Positions 9,327 through 19,879 of a stretch of DNA of 64,000 bases are shown here, in pieces. Source of the DNA: Luzula sylvatica (lineage: Eukaryota > Streptophyta > Magnoliopsida > Poales > Juncaceae); the NCBI GenBank assembly GCA_946800325.1, contig OX326960.1, forward strand, positions 11,258,893 to 11,322,892. The letters run 5' to 3'. A program made the translations under genes and the position numbers. The notes beneath the pieces are model-generated. The model was not told where the DNA came from and did no database searches. It saw only the letters and a program-made list of their open reading frames with translations. Position 1 is the stretch's first letter. Each line of letters starts with the position of its first letter.

Positions 9327-12300
9327 CAACCAGAAGTTGTATGAATCCAAAATTAATTATACACCAGAAGTTGTATATGCATGTATCATATTATTTACTT
9401 AATTATTGATATGTAAACCAGAAGTTGCATGTTCAATAACGCACCCGAAGATTGCGAGTTTAAATTATGCACCAGAAGTTGCAAACACATTTAATTTTAT
9501 TTTCGAAAGTTTTTTTTGTATATTTATTTTCGCACATTTATTTTAAATTATTTATGCACCTGAAGTTGCCATAAAGTTTATTAAAGCACCCGAAGTTGCT
9601 CGTTTAAATTAAGCACCGGAAGTTGCAAGTTTATTAAATCACCCAGAAGTTGCTTGTTTAAATTATGCACCAGAAGTTGCAAGTTTATTAACGTGCCAAG
9701 AATTGTAAGTTTGTTTTTCTTTATATGTATTTGAAGTTGTAAATTTATTCAAACTTATTAAGTTGGATATATATTGTGTGATGCACTTGAAGTTGCTAGA
9801 TTATTTTTATTGACACATACACATATTTGTGTTTACAAGATATATACTCATAGTAGTATTCTCGTTGAAAGAGTATTAGTATTTAATTTATGAAACACTA
9901 TTAATGCCAGAAGCATGATAACAATATCATAAGCATAATAATATTAATGTGGGAAACATAATACTCCAGAAGAGTTTATGTTGCATGTTTTGGATCTGTA
10001 GTTTAGAATATTTATTTCAAGTTTATAATATTAAAATTTATGATATTTAATGTATACACCAGAAGTGTATATTAACGCACATGTAGTTGTTCATTGAAAG
10101 TACACATCAGAAGTTGCGTGCTCACTTATATTTATTTTTACATGTTTATTTTATGTTAATTTATTATTCGCACATTTATTATTAGTACGTTTAGTTTATG
10201 TACTTGTACGTTCGCACATCTATTATCATTTATATTTGCACCAGTAGTTGCAATCCAGTATTAATGCACACAAAGTTCGAAATTTTATCTTATTGAAACC
10301 TGGAGTTTCAATTATGATGTTTAAGTTAAAGAGCACCTAATAAAGTTGATAATGTTATTGAAAGCACCTGAAGTTGCAAGAGCACAATATATATAATATA
10401 TTTATCCAATATTAAAAACTTGATATGAATAAATATTGGCATAAAATAAATAATTGAAAATATTCTAGAAATGCGCTCATGCAAAAGCAAATTAGATTGA
10501 TGATTGATTTTATTCCATTCCCAGAAGTGAATGTTGCCTCGAAGGCTGAAGTCCAAATTATATCCGACACAAATATTGATCATGATAACAAAATCACATA
10601 ATAAATAAGAGACTTGTGAAAATATGTTTACAAAGAGTCCAAAAATATAATCTTCAAGATGTGGCTTGAAAATAGTTGTACCAGTAGTACACCATAAATC
10701 ATATATTGTTTATGAAACCTCTTGAAGAGAAAAACAAGAAGAAAAAGGGATGATTTTCTTATCTATCAAAACAAAGTTTATTTTGTGTCGAACTATTTAT
10801 TTCATCAATAAATAGATGTGTATATTAAACTATAAGAGCGTATGTTTATGATTGGTGACTCTTGAAGAATTTTTATTTGATTGCCCGAGAAAATACATTA
10901 TCTATATTGCTCCAAAAGAGTCATTATGTTAATAGAAACATATTAGTTTATTTTTATGACATGCAATTATATTATTAAAATTGAAGTTATGAACCAGAAG
11001 TTCAATTTATAAAACAAAAAAAAAGCAATTCTATGATTTAGATTAATTGCTTAGACATAGAATATGCATGTCACGATCATGATTACTCGATTAAGTCCAA
11101 CTATTTATCATAAGTACTCCCCATCTTTTATAACTTGTGAGTGATCGGAGCAAAAAGTATTCACTCAATTTATTTTTTATGCGTATTAGATGTGTGATCA
11201 CACATGGACGAGTTAGAAGAAGTGTTTGGTATATATATGGTTGATTATTTTGTAAAATTGTATATCATGAACATTTATTTATTTGAACCAGAAGTTCGAA
11301 TGATATACACAAACTAGAAGTTTAAAATTGTATTCGTAAACTAGAAGTTTACATTCAAGAAATCAACCATGTTTAATATGTATGTTGCAAATACGAAATT
11401 CCTGAAGGAGAAATTACATAAACAACTAAGATGGTTTATGAAATAACCAAACATGAGTAAATTTTTTGAAGATATAAGATATCATGCAAGTCCCGGAGAA
11501 CTTCATTAGATATTAATTAAAATATCAACAACTCGTGCCTAAATCAGGGGGAGAGAATGAAAACTGGAAAAAAAAATAAGAAATTATATGAATTGCATCA
11601 TCACATCAGATCCTCGAATATATAAACATGAACTAGGAATTCATATATAAATTATTTGCACGAAATTGCAAATCGGTGATTTGATGCATTGATCAATACA
11701 AGAATGAATAAAGAGTAAAAGTTTTCAGTCTAAAATGCTCATATTTGTAGTATAATATCCTTGGATAATTTTAAATTTGATATAAGCCTGAAGCTTGGTC
11801 GACCAATCGGTTCCCATATTAGAAATCCAAAGGAATAAGAAAGAGCACGATAAAAAGTTGGCAATAAAGAAGTTGATAATACTTCTAATGATATATATCC
11901 TTTTTAAAAGGATAATGAAATATTAATTAGTAGATTTGACATAGATAAATATATAACCTTTAGAAAAGGTTCAGGTACCTGACAACATCGAGATTGTTGA
12001 AAATAATGAGATCTCAAAATAATGTCTCTACTAGAAGAAGATGAAACCGAAATAAAACTATAGTTATTAGAAAGTTCGCATGGGTGCGCTTTCAATTTAT
12101 AATTAATAAAACGAGGATCTGAAAAATTAAATTAATTGTGGAATGTCGACATTTAAAAATAATTGGCCAATAACAGAAATCACATAAGAAATTGAAATTG
12201 ATGGACCCGAAGTCCGAAAACCACCTTACATGGTGATACAAATTGTATTTATGTTTTTAATTTATTTAAAGGTATCTGAAGGACTAAAATTGTTTCTTGT

Positions 12301-13250
12301 ATTTATTATATCAGATTATTCACGTGACTCATTTTGCTACGATATTCATGAAAATCCCCGAAGGATTTAGTATGCCTGAAGCATACAGTTTAAACTCTTG
12401 AGAGATATATTAAATTACAAAGATCTTTGCATGAATAGTATTTGAGCCATAAGATATAATCGGTGTAATAAGTAAGAATATATATACCGGTATGAATGAT
12501 CAAATTCGCAGATGCATATTTATTAGAAATAAATAGTGATTAATTAATAATTATTTGAACTCCCGAAGAGTTCTAAAAGACAATTACTAAAAGAAGGTAT
12601 TTAACGGTAAAGATATCGAATGTGAAATAGTTATTTTCATGGATTACAAATATAGCAAATATTTCCTGAAGAAATTAGTTTGTCGGTGGAAACTAAGAAT
12701 TCAAAACAACTAGTGCAAAAGATTGAACTTCTTAATCATAAAATATTTGTATCCATGAGGGGGAGAAATTATACGCAATGCACTCTTTTTGTCCTTGATC
12801 TTGGTTTTGTCCCACTGGGTTTTCCTGACAATGGTTTTAACGAGGCAACTTATGAAGCGTATGAAACATAATATATTGCACTCTTTTTCCTTCACTAGGA
12901 TTTTTGTCCTATTGGGTTTTACCTAGTAAGTTTTTAATGAGGCAGATTTTTATGATATAATTATCCAAGGAGAAATTCCATAACCAATTCTCCATTCACA
13001 TTCAAAGTGACTAAAGCAATTCCAGAAGAATCAAATTCACTTGAAAAACGTGAAGATTTTGGGCATGTAGTCCAAACAACTATTATAGGCAACATACGAA
13101 CTACAAACATGTATGTATAAGAATTTGGAATGAGAAATGAAATCACACTCAGATTTTGATTATATTGGCAATCTCGAGGACTCTATTCTCGTGGACGTTA
13201 TAATAAAATATGGATCACTTTATAATGTTATGAAAATCCCAGAAGGATTT
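9327..13250 (+). repeat. Dispersed stem-loops with C-N-G-A-A-type loop
   Basis: At least a dozen short perfect stems with different sequences surround a loop of type CAGAA, CCGAA, CTGAA or TAGAA: 9327-9339, 9904-9916, 9963-9975, 10053-10071 (7-bp stem), 10991-11003, 11285-11297, 11311-11323, 11336-11352 (6 bp), 11784-11796, 12203-12215, 12352-12368 (6 bp), 12370-12386 (6 bp), 12557-12573 (6 bp), 12661-12675, 13019-13031, 13234-13250 (6 bp). The 9440-9720 part is also a loose tandem array of gcaccagaagttgcaagttt. Two stems coincide with copia RT codons (IPEGF, MPEAY). Same set in copy 2, with one loop changed. Confidence 0.75.
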
Positions 13251-14030
13251 AAATCAATGTATCTTTGTCAAGAGATTAAATTATGGATTTGTAGTATACG
13301 TCGATGATTTGAATATCATTGAAACTCCTGAAGAAGTTGCAAGAACTGCATAAAGACTCAGAAAAGAAAATGTTTTCTGTTTGTCTGCAAATCGAGTATA
13401 TAAGAAATATGGTATTTGTTTATCAATCTATTTATGAAGAGAATATCTTGAAACGTTTTAAAACTGACAAGTCTCACACATTAATTTCTCTTATAGTGAT
13501 TAATCCATTGATATGAAGAATAATTATTTTCGTCACAGAGAAGATAATGAAATTTTTGTTGGTCCGGAAGTAGCACATTTGAGTATTATTGGTCCCAACA
13601 AGCAGCACTTCACGGGTCCAAAATAATGGTGAGATAAACGTCCAACAAATTTACTCGAACGATAACCTGAATGATCTCTTCATCAAGTCGTTGCCATTGT
13701 ATTTTTTGTAGAACTTGGTTTACAAGATGTGACTTCATCTTCTTAAGAAGATTTGCATATATGAGTGGGAGATTTAGTACGCACCGCACTCTTTTTTTTC
13801 TTTAGCCATGGTTTTATCCCAATGGATTTTCCTGGCAAGGTTTTTAATGAGGCGCGTTCCTGACAAGGATAATTCTCCAAAATTATTTTCCTCACACAAG
13901 CTCCAGAAGAGTAGCGAAATTGATATGTATCAAATTCGCTCAAGTAATAAGCTTGCAGATTTCTTGCCAAATAAACTTTCAGGCAATTAAGACATATGAT
14001 TGGAATCCGTTACTTTATAGATATTTGTAA
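11784..14030 (+). pseudogene. Decayed copia polyprotein (RT and RNase H remnants)
   Basis: Pieces in order on the plus strand: a KLGRPIGS-like connection segment (about 11792-11850); IPEGF and MPEAY of the reverse transcriptase (12352-12390); the RT active-site block YVDDLNII followed by TPEE (about 13296-13340), with the two Asp of the catalytic motif still readable; CLQIEY and KRFKTDKSH (13384-13480); and the RNase H end QIRSSNKLADF with a following GIRYFID-like piece (13940-14030). Stops and frame changes separate all of them, and 9059-11780, where gag, protease and integrase should be, has nothing recognisable. Not translatable as a polyprotein. Confidence 0.85.
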
Positions 14031-14124
14031 CCATCAGGGGGAGAAATAATACGCGCTACACTCTTTTTCCCTAGTCATGGTTTTTATCCCATTGGGTTTT
14101 TCCTGACCAGGTTTTTAACGAGGT
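12759..14124 (+). repeat. Four copies of the element's 3' non-coding module
   Basis: The module gcactcttttt...ggttttnncccantgggttttcctgacaaggtttttaacgaggc, which in copia elements normally lies once just before the 3' LTR, occurs at about 12759-12850, 12875-12946, 13768-13855 and 14036-14124, three of them preceded by a GGGGGAGAAAT-like or GTGGGAGATTT purine tract. Confidence 0.8.
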
Positions 14125-14155
14125 AGCTACTTATGCGTATGAAATATTGACATCC

Positions 14156-14164
14156 AAGGGGGAG
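14156..14164 (+). promoter_or_regulatory. Polypurine tract
   Basis: AAGGGGGAG directly before the 3' LTR; primes plus-strand DNA synthesis in LTR elements. Confidence 0.85.
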
Positions 14165-14418
14165 TGTTATGAATATAATAATATGGATGTCAAGCAACAA
14201 ATCTTGTGAAGATGGAGACATTAATTATAGGATATTTGGTATATTTGATATTGTATTATTTCCTTGTATTCTAGCGTTTTATATGGCAAGAGCTTTCTTG
14301 CCCTGCACTCACCCTCTACTATATAAAGGGGGTAGTGGCTATTGTATTCCTCCAACTCATTCATTAAGAATATTGTCTCCTCCAATTCTCTTTCTCTTTC
14401 GTTCTTTATTTTATAACA
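14165..14418 (+). repeat. 3' LTR
   Basis: 254 bp, TG...CA, two differences from the 5' LTR, followed by TSD GAATA. Confidence 0.95.
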
Positions 14419-14423
14419 GAATA

Positions 14424-14774
14424 ATATATGATAGATAACATAATTTAACGAAAAAATAACAACAAAAATTATATTGGTTTTGTTCACAATTATTCATTCG
14501 TGCAATTTTTATAGTTGAAAATAATATTAAATTTAATCCAGTAAAAACATAATTAACAATTATTTAACTTTATGTAGTATTTTCAAATTTAGAACTTAAA
14601 AAATATAAAATAATATTTATATTTATATATGTTTACAAGTACGAAGTTGTTTATATTTTAAAAGGTAAATTATTAGTTTCATTTTTGTTATGTTTGAATT
14701 TTTTTAGTATTAAAGTTATTTAATCAAAAACAAGAATATAAACTACACGGTACCATATAGGCCGATTATAGCTA
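14424..14774. other. AT-rich H4-upstream block
   Basis: Similar to 17300-17700 and 35860-36260 (aattaacaattatttaactt, tatgtttacaagta). No gene. Confidence 0.5.
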
Positions 14775-15160
14775 GAGGTGGCAATCGGACGGCTCGGATC
14801 GGGTCATTTCGAATTCGGGTCATCGGGTCGTTCGGGTCTTTCAGGTCATCGGGTCATTCGGGTCATCGGGTTTCGAATCGTTTGGATTCGGGTCGTTTTA
14901 GTTTTCGAGTCATTTGGGTTCGCGTCGTTTCGGTTTTCGCGTCATTCGGGCCCAGGTCACTTCAGTTTTGAGTCAGTGGATTCGGGTCGTTTCGGTTTTC
15001 AGATCATTCAGGTCCGGATCATTTCGGTTTTTGGGTCGTTCAAGTTCGGATCGTTTCAGTTTTCGGGTCATTCGGTTCCGGATCGTTTCGATTTTCGGAT
15101 CATTCGAGTCTTGGTTATTTTGATTTTCGGATCATTCGGATTTTGCAAAATTTGATTTTG
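14775..15160 (+). repeat. GGGTC/ATTCGG-rich minisatellite-like repeat
   Basis: Begins tagaggtggcaatcgg, a word seen at ends of plant hAT-like elements, and continues with about 20 loose copies of (g)ggtcattcgg(g)/ggtcgtttcggtttt. The long open frame (125 codons) comes from the period-3-like composition and encodes only repetitive GHFRFxS-like sequence, so I do not call a gene. No matching right terminus found. Confidence 0.7.
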
Positions 15161-16562
15161 AATCATTCAATATTTTATGTCGCGTCATTACAATCATTAC
15201 AGTCATTAAATTATGATAATAGGTAAATTTTGAATCATTTATTAACTATTTATAGTTGATGCTTTTAGTTGTGTGTCAATTAATACGCGGATTGCAATTG
15301 TGAATTGTGTTCTAGAAGAGGGATTCAATAAACATTCTCCAAAATGGCAGCCAAATGAAACCATCATTGTATTTTAAAAGATTAACACCCAAACTAATTT
15401 TCATGACAAAAATCATGAAATAAACAAATTACAAATTACAAAATTTAAATGTTGATTTAATTCAATTTCTTGTATTATATTAAAAATAAAAATATAAGCA
15501 CACATATTTACAACAAGATCCTCTTATACGGAACAATTGAATAAGTAATCCCTCTATAAAACATTCATTAGAGGCAATTGCATCATATCATCATTTTCAT
15601 TTTAATCATTAAATAATGATACGTACAAAATTTGAAGTCATTGATTTTGTAACATGTTTTAGACATCATTAGAAGATCAAAAATTTACATGAATAACACT
15701 GACAATTATTATTATTGATTATCTTCGTGCTATTAGATTAAGTGTATTCGTTTGCTTATTAGTTTAAATTATATTACACGATCAAATGTGATTACAATGA
15801 ATATTTGAAAAAATAATATATGAAAACTAAAAAATCATATATAATATTATAAATCATATAATATATATTAATATTATTTTTTTAACTTTAATTTTAAAAA
15901 TCCAGCAAATAGTTTTGTTTCAATTTTCTATTTATTTTGACATCCATATTAACATAATTCACGCATATCATATTTTTCTTATTTAAAGTTGTAAAGATAT
16001 TATATTAGAAAATATAATGCGAAAAATACATATTAGTATAGTAAAATTTGAAGTACTATGATTTACTTTCAAAATATTATAACCATAAGAATCACATATA
16101 ATACTTAATATTTACTAGGTTATATTTGTGTTTTTGTATTTTCATAAAACTAAAATCCAAGTGTAATCACATAAAATACACTTGGATTATTCAGTTTGAA
16201 TCAATTTTTTAACTTCAGATTATTGTTTCAAATCTGTATTTTTTGCATTTTGTTGCTACTTCTTTCGCTGAAACTCTCATATGTTTAAGAATTATGCAAT
16301 ATCTTTTACCTTTTTTTAGGTATTGTGGTCTATCGATCTATTATTATGTTGAACTAGTTTAACCTCTCTAAATAAATAGAAGAAAATGAGACCAGCCCTA
16401 GAGATTCAAACTCAAAGCAATATTCAAGACATAAATTATGAAATAAATCAATTACGAACTTAAATTTTGATTTAATTCAATTTCTTCTATCAAAACAGAG
16501 AAAGATATTTACACATATGAGAATCCCTAGACTAAATAATCCATCAGATTTAGAGCCAGAGC
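15161..16562. repeat. Old repeat block, non-coding
   Basis: 15357-15790 matches 4588-4990 and 5365-5616. 16190-16560 is H4 3'-flank sequence. Between them AT-rich DNA including a perfect 12-bp inverted repeat at 16154-16165/16177-16188 (AATCCAAGTGTA, loop 11 bases). No gene. Confidence 0.6.
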
Positions 16563-17012
16563 TCAACCACCAAATCAAGAAGAGCTTCCTCCTTGCCTTT
16601 TCAGAGCATAAACCACATTCCTAGACTAAATAATCACTGAGAGCATGCTATGTGTACGTAACAGCATTTCTAATCAGGTTCTCAAGAAATATCTTGAAGC
16701 CGCCACATGGTTCTTCATTGATCAAACCGCAGATCCGCTCAACAACATCACGTCTTGCCAATCAGCGAATTACTCGATTGGTGAATCCATGGGCGTCATC
16801 AGCAAGCACCTTCTTGTTCCTCCTCTTTGATCCGACATTGTCGAAGAACAAAATAGCCTGTAATTGAAGAACAATATTAAATTAAGCTGTTAATCTTCGA
16901 TATTTCAAAAGATTAAGAAACATAATTTGAGCAAAGAAAAGAAGAAATACCTTGTTAGAAAGCAAGTTAGGAAACTGAGAGAATGAAACGAAAACCTGCA
17001 GTCCAAAGTGAC
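16563..17012 (-). pseudogene. Histone H4 pseudogene 4 (most complete)
   Basis: Minus strand: 5'-UTR exon (about 17012-16951), intron 16950-16858 (93 bp, GT...AG), then one exon from ATG 16838-16836 to the stop TGA at 16565-16563. H4 pieces along it: KVL, IRR then an in-frame [30 protein letters not shown] then a stop, VYALKRQ, and a final FGG. The N-terminal tail has a frame-breaking deletion, and the KTVTAMD segment is replaced by a copy of 3'UTR sequence (cctagactaaataatc at 16620-16635, also at 16532-16547). Simple architecture: only one H4 exon, unlike the chimeras. Plant H4 genes are usually intronless, so the leader intron is notable. Confidence 0.88.
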
Positions 17013-17032
17013 GAAGGAGGTGCTGGATGGGG

Positions 17033-17043
17033 GTTATTTAAGG
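17033..17043 (-). promoter_or_regulatory. TATA-like box of H4 pseudogene 4
   Basis: TTAAATAACC on the minus strand, shortly before the 5'-UTR exon, at the same place as in the other H4 copies. Confidence 0.5.
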
Positions 17044-18058
17044 AGGAGATGGATTGGGTTGATCAATATGAATCGTTGGATTGAAAGTAATTAGACGGAC
17101 TAGATTGACAAGGAGAAGAAGTTGTGCAGATGGATGACGTGGTAGAGGGAAGCTATTATTAGTTTGTTGCTAATTACGAACAAAAACGGATTATTGAGAA
17201 TTATCAATTAACCGTTGTTTTCAGTGAGGTCCCTATTGTAAACAAACAACAGGATTGGATCATATTGGCCTGAATTTGATAAAAAATATATATATATTAC
17301 AAGTTTGTTCACAATAATTCATTCAGCGAGTACTAGATATGAAGACAAGTAACCATACGACTTGTGTACTCGCTACCTGCAATTAATGATTTAGTATTGA
17401 TAAATTTATTTATTCATCCCAAATGCAATGCAAATTAGATAGAAATAACAATTTTTATAATTAAATATAATATCAAATGTAATTAAACCAAAATATAATT
17501 AACAATTATTTAACTTCATGTGGTATTTTGAAATTTACAATTTCAAAAATAATAATATTATTTTATATATGTTTATAAGTAAGAAGTGTTTTATATTCAA
17601 TAGATAAACTATTATTCTCGGTCTTGTTAAGTTTTGGAAAAATGAATATTAAAGTTGTTTTAAGCAAAAACATGAATATAACATACACAGTATTATATAT
17701 GATTATAAGTAATATAAATTAAAATATTCACAAATTCAAATTAAATAAAACGTATGTATGAACTACATTGATATGCATGTCAAAAGAAAAAGAAAAATCC
17801 AAATCAATATATTTGACGGGAACGAGAACTTCTAAAATTTAAGTTGTAAAAGTACAAATAACATAGCCTACGTCCAAAATTAATACAATGTCTTATATTA
17901 AAGTATATGTATTGATTGAATAGTTAATGTACATAATTTTTTGTATTAAATAATTAATATATACAACGTGTGTGTCAAAAGAAATTAATAGAATTTTATA
18001 TTTCTTGTCTCGTGGATTACATTTAGTATAAAATGTCTTGTTTTAATTGTGGAATTCT
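17044..18058. repeat. H4 upstream block, shared with 35584-36650
   Basis: Follows 35584-36650 closely, from the gaatcgttggattgaaag words to tgtcttgttttaattgt. Non-coding. Shows that H4 loci 4 and 11 and their upstream DNA were duplicated together. Confidence 0.8.
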
Positions 18059-18340
18059 GGATTCAAGAACTTAGCAGCCGACTCCACAAAAATATAATTC
18101 TCTGTCGATCAGCCATCACTGACATCACTTGATTCGGTTCGCACCACTGGTCAATCCGAACTTTATAGGCACTGTGGGACGACTGTGACAAACAAAAAAA
18201 GACTGACTCACATTGGCAATATCGGTGAAACTTGTACTGGCGGACCAGCTGTTAGATAAGTCAGATAGGAAGAGAGGCGGACGTATGCTCGGCCGATCCG
18301 TAACTAGCGAAGGGCAGTCCATGTTCCTCGAGCTAGGATT
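18059..18340. mobile_element. 272-bp insertion with 5-bp flanking repeat
   Basis: Relative to the paralogous block at 36640-36665 (which reads attgtacgatttggattttaaat), this copy has 272 extra bases at 18064-18335, bounded by GGATT at 18059-18063 and 18336-18340. The insert is richer in G+C than its surroundings, begins caagaacttag and ends ctcgagcta, and has no inverted termini or long frame I trust (a 65-codon minus frame crosses it). Could be a short transposed or captured segment. Copy 2 at 52765-53046 is the same. Confidence 0.6.
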
Positions 18341-19279
18341 TTAAATATAAAATATAAATATAATATAAAACAGTTTGATGAGAAGATTTAAAAAAATAAT
18401 TGTAAACAATGACATGCAAATAAGTACATAGAATAAGATTTTAAAAAATCTAACAACAAATTAACCAATGAGATCAAACAACACTTCCGATCTAACGATT
18501 CAAATTAAGATATACTATAGACATGGTCAAAGAATCAATCATAAATTAAATTATATGACGAAACGGAATTATAAAATTTAATAATCAATTATCGCGATGA
18601 TGTGACATCATGAGAAAGTTTAGAGATGGCGCGAATGTAAGTGAAGTAAATTTCATAAATGAAGAAATGAAATACGGATAATTACTTCAATCATAAACTT
18701 AGAATCGAAATACGAATTATTTACAATATGTAACACGATTTTATGAAGAAAACAAATAATAACAAAAATTATATCATTCAACCATGAGACTTTGGAGGAC
18801 CAAGTATATTTTTGATATTTTATCATTTCGATTTCTTGGTAGATAAGTATGCATTTATTAGACCTTACTCTATAAGACGGAAAAGTCATCCTTCTCATCT
18901 TCACTTGTTTAGGTTTTCACTTCAGATTATTGCTTCGATTATGTGTTTTTGCATTTTGTTGCTACTTAGCTCAAACTTTCTCCATGTATAAGAATTTTGC
19001 AATATTTTTTAGGTATCATGGTTTATCAGTATCTAATTATCTATTATGCTTATGCTGAGCTGGTTTAACCTCTAAACCAATAGAACAGAATGAGAGCATC
19101 TCTAGAGATTTGGAGCAATTTTCAACACATCAACCATGAAATTAACCAATTACAAAATTCAATTTTGATTTAATTCAATTAATTAAAACAGAACAACATA
19201 TTTACACATTTAAGTCCTCCTATACTTGACAATTGAATAAAGAAACCCTACACACTAAATCATTAATTAAAGCCAGAGC
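18341..19279. repeat. Old repeat block plus H4 3'-flank
   Basis: 18341-18900 matches 36660-37155 and partly 2360-2700. 18925-19279 is the usual H4 3'-flank. No gene. Confidence 0.7.
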
Positions 19280-19370
19280 TCAACCACCAAATCTAGACGA
19301 GGTTCTTCCTCGCCTTTTCAGAGCATAAACTACATCTATGACAGTACAAGTCTTCCTACCCACATTCATA
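19280..19370 (-). pseudogene. Histone H4 C-terminal fragment 5
   Basis: Minus strand, one open frame reading RKTCTVIDVVYALKRRGR then a FGG end and stop TGA at 19282-19280. This matches the H4 C-terminus ([18 protein letters not shown]...GFGG) well. Everything upstream of this is missing; the sequence turns into unrelated AT-rich DNA at about 19371. Confidence 0.85.
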
Positions 19371-19879
19371 ATTTAATTTTACAAAAAAATAACAAAAAAT
19401 ATTATATCATGTATGCTCACATTAGTTCATTCATGCAATATCAAATATGAAAACCATGAACAGTACGTGTTACGTACACACTACATGTAAATTAATGATT
19501 TAATGCTAATATTTTCTTTATTCATCTCCAATGCTATGTAAATTAAAACAGTATCAAAAATTAATTAAGCAAAAATATAATTAACAATTTATTAACATCA
19601 CTTGGAATTTTTACTATTAAAATTGTTTAAACAAAAACACGAATATAACTGTAATTGTCAAAACAAAATGAATAATCAAGTCTATATATTGGACGAGGTC
19701 CTAAAATTAAAGTTATAAAATACCAATAACATAACCTACATTCCAAAAATAATAAAATGTCTTGTATTAAAAAAATTATTGATTAGATAGTTAATATGTA
19801 CGAAGACTTTATGGGTGATGGATAATTCAAAAAATGTATTTTTGATTCTTTATATTTCATTAAAAGTTCAATCAATTTT
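19371..19879. other. AT-rich non-coding stretch
   Basis: Resembles H4-upstream blocks (aattaacaatttattaac, ataacctacattccaaaa), compare 17500-17900 and 30580-30800. No gene. Confidence 0.5.

Larger units (their letters stand above)
8785..14423 (+). mobile_element. Ty1/copia-type LTR retrotransposon, non-autonomous
   Basis: Two 254-bp LTRs (8790-9043, 14165-14418) begin TG and end CA and differ at only two bases. The 5-bp target-site duplication GAATA lies at 8785-8789 and 14419-14423. After the 5' LTR comes cgttatcagcacgag, the usual place of the primer binding site. Before the 3' LTR is a purine tract AAGGGGGAG at 14156-14164. Inside, only broken pieces of copia-type connection domain, reverse transcriptase and RNase H remain, in copia order (RT before RNase H, no integrase after). 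Low LTR divergence shows a fairly recent insertion, so the non-coding element must have been moved by enzymes of a relative. Copied exactly in place at 43491-49129. Confidence 0.95.

Noticed and set aside
9440..9720. CRISPR-like array because of regularly repeated gcaccagaagttgc
   Set aside because: Spacing is irregular, repeats are imperfect and it lies within a eukaryotic LTR element.
14778..15155. 125-codon plus-strand open frame
   Set aside because: It lies entirely in the GGGTC/TTTCGG array and encodes a repetitive peptide; an overlapping frame is open too. Composition explains it.
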